The position numbers and the translations under genes are program-made. 14,834 nucleotides of DNA from the NCBI GenBank assembly GCA_934702165.1, contig CAKUYG010000033.1, positions 1-14,834 of the forward strand, read 5' to 3'. Below the pieces are notes generated by a model. The model was given only the letters and a program-made list of their open reading frames with translations. It had not been told where the DNA came from and made no database searches. Each line of letters starts with the position of its first letter. Within the stretch, counting starts at the first letter, position 1. This stretch comes from an uncultured Bacteroidales bacterium. Lineage in GTDB: Bacteria > Bacteroidota > Bacteroidia > Bacteroidales > UBA932. Positions 13,235 to 14,834 of the stretch are shown here, piece by piece.

Positions 13235-14834
13235 TTATGCTTTATGGCGCATTTCCGATGATCCAGGCTTTTCGGATGACAAGTATTTCCCCGTCACACT
13301 CTCCGGATTGCGGCTGATTTCATAAGGGCAGCCGTGTGCGACAATGCGTCCTCCCTCAGAGCCGCCGCCGGGGCCCATGTCGATGATGTAGTCCGCGCTG
13401 CGTATCACATCCAGGTCATGTTCGATCACGATCACCGTCGCCCCGTGGCTGATGAGGCTCCGGAATACGTTAAGCAGGGTGCGTACATCGGACGGGTGAA
13501 GGCCGATGGTAGGCTCGTCGAACACAAAGACGGAGTCCTGCTGTCCGCGGCCCATCTCGCTGGCGAGCTTGAGTCTCTGTGCCTCTCCGCCTGATAGACT
13601 CGGCGTCTGTTCTCCAAGGGTCAGGTATCCCAGCCCGAGGTCGCGGAGCACCTTGAGCCTCTGGCTTACCAGGCGCAGGTCACCGCAGGCATTGAGGGCC
13701 GAGTTGACATCCATGTCCATCAGTTCCGGCAGGGAATGGAATTCGCCGGCGGAGTTCTCCCGTCTGATGCTGTACGCCGCGCGGCAATACCTTGAGCCGT
13801 GGCAGTCAGGGCAGGTTATGTCCACGTCCGGCAGGAACTGTACATCGAGGCTTATCGAGCCCGTGCCGTCACAGGTCGGGCAGCGCAGGCGCCCCGTATT
13901 GTATGAGAAGTCCCCGTCCTTGAGGCCGCGGGCCTTGGCATCCGGGGTGGCGGCGAAGACTTTGCGGAGTTCGTCATGGATGTTGGCATAGGTGGCGACG
14001 GTGGAGCGGATGTTTATGCCGATTGGGGAGGCGTCGATGAGTTTGACCTGCCTGATGCCCTCGGCTTCGACGCTCTTGACGTGCTCCGGGAGCTTGCCAC
14101 CGGAGATATTGGCCTGGAGGGCGGGAATTAGACTTTCAAGCACTAGAGTTGTCTTTCCTGATCCGGAGACCCCGGTCACCACAGTGAGCCTTCCCTTCGG
14201 GAGGCTGACATCAAGCGGCTGCACAGTGTGAATGGGACCCGTGGACATGGAGATTGTCCCGTATTTGAACAGCACGTCATCGTCCATGCTCTGAATAGGT
14301 ATTTCTTCCCGCCCGGAGAGGTATGGGCCGATCTTGGAGGCGGGGTTGCCCTCTATATCGGGTATGCTTCCCTGGGCGATGACTTTTCCGCCTTCAGACC
14401 CGGCGCCGGGTCCCATCTCGATCATCCAGTCAGCCCTGGAAAGGACCTGGGTGTCGTGGTCAACGAGTATCACGGAGTTGCCGTCTTCGACCAGGTCGTC
14501 CATGACGCCGCACAGGCCTTCAAGGTTGGCCGGATGAAGTCCTATCGACGGCTCGTCAAGCACATAGAGCACCCCGCTGGTACGGTTGCGCACAGCCCTG
14601 GAGAGCTGCATGCGCTGCCTTTCTCCGGTGGAGAGGGTGGCGGCGGATCGGTCGAGGGTAAGGTAGCCCACGCCCAGGTCAAGCAGCCTCTTGGAGCACT
14701 CGATGAAGGATGCGCAGATGTTCTCTGCCATGGGGCGCATCTCATCCGGCAGGGAGGCCGGCACTTTTTTTACCCATTCCACAGCCTGTCTGAGAGTCAG
14801 GGTGCAGACATCGGCAAGGTTTTTACCCATGATG
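13235..14834 (-). CDS. UvrA-family ABC ATPase, UvrA2-like (5' end outside window)
   Basis: The frame stays open to the right edge, so the N-terminal part, with the first Walker A loop, is missing; 532 codons are visible. They show the first signature as LSTGERQRMQLS and first Walker B VLYVLDEPSIGLHP (14530-14640), second Walker A GVSGSGKTT (near 14150-14180), a zinc-binding CPTC...CPDC pair with FLPDV between (13800-13885), second signature LSGGEAQRLKLASEM and Walker B VFVFDEPTIGLHP (13500-13610). UvrA proteins recognise DNA damage in nucleotide excision repair. The non-canonical LSTGE and the divergent sequence between the half-sites suggest a UvrA2-type paralogue, which usually lacks the UvrB-binding domain and is linked to tolerance of DNA-damaging compounds. 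Whether that domain is absent cannot be seen. The small exported protein gene follows by 22 bases. Confidence 0.88.
   Translation of the reverse strand, partial: IMGKNLADVCTLTLRQAVEWVKKVPASLPDEMRPMAENICASFIECSKRLLDLGVGYLTLDRSAATLSTGERQRMQLSRAVRNRTSGVLYVLDEPSIGLHPANLEGLCGVMDDLVEDGNSVILVDHDTQVLSRADWMIEMGPGAGSEGGKVIAQGSIPDIEGNPASKIGPYLSGREEIPIQSMDDDVLFKYGTISMSTGPIHTVQPLDVSLPKGRLTVVTGVSGSGKTTLVLESLIPALQANISGGKLPEHVKSVEAEGIRQVKLIDASPIGINIRSTVATYANIHDELRKVFAATPDAKARGLKDGDFSYNTGRLRCPTCDGTGSISLDVQFLPDVDITCPDCHGSRYCRAAYSIRRENSAGEFHSLPELMDMDVNSALNACGDLRLVSQRLKVLRDLGLGYLTLGEQTPSLSGGEAQRLKLASEMGRGQQDSVFVFDEPTIGLHPSDVRTLLNVFRSLISHGATVIVIEHDLDVIRSADYIIDMGPGGGSEGGRIVAHGCPYEISRNPESVTGKYLSSEKPGSSEMRHKA

Overview
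The window looks like chromosomal DNA from a GC-rich member of the Bacteroidota, probably Bacteroidales (gut or rumen type). The evidence is a type III glutamine synthetase (GlnN), a secreted GH29 fucosidase, a Bacteroidota-style P-II protein, promoter boxes of the TAnnTTTG (-7) type, A-rich leaders without clear Shine-Dalgarno sites, and genes that are GC-rich against AT-rich gaps. Species cannot be named from this sequence. No tRNA, rRNA, CRISPR array, insertion sequence or phage gene was seen.

Layout. (1) 1-1806, minus: glutamine-dependent NAD+ synthetase (nadE), cut by the left edge. It is divergent from (2) 1874-3409, plus: exported GH29 alpha-L-fucosidase, which overlaps (3) 3324-5870, plus: HrpB-type DExH helicase. 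(4) 5871-7022, minus: unrecognised exported protein, probably an outer-membrane barrel, abutting hrpB tail to tail. (5) 7023-7327: control region for nitrogen assimilation. (6) 7328-11201, plus: glnN, a P-II protein gene and amtB, an ammonium-assimilation cluster with a terminator between glnN and the P-II gene. (7) 11198-14834, minus: thiL, a small two-helix membrane protein, a small exported protein, and a UvrA-family ATPase (UvrA2-like) cut by the right edge.

The most interesting element is the control region before glnN. It holds a good Bacteroidota promoter, then a 33-codon open frame with 10 glutamine codons, all CAG and all within 15 codons. A 12-bp intrinsic terminator follows, just before glnN. 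The sequence covering the last leader codons (7213-7218, GCCCGG) is exactly complementary to part of the terminator's 5' arm (7261-7266, CCGGGC), so antiterminator and terminator exclude each other. This is the architecture of a ribosome-mediated transcription attenuator, as in trp or his leaders, but sensing charged glutamine tRNA and controlling glutamine synthetase. I know of no described example for GSIII; the mechanism is inferred from sequence only.

Together, AmtB would import ammonium, P-II would gate AmtB according to nitrogen and energy state, and GlnN would fix ammonium into glutamine, with glnN transcription set by glutamine supply through the leader. The NAD+ synthetase at the left edge also consumes glutamine, but nothing in the sequence links its regulation to the cluster.
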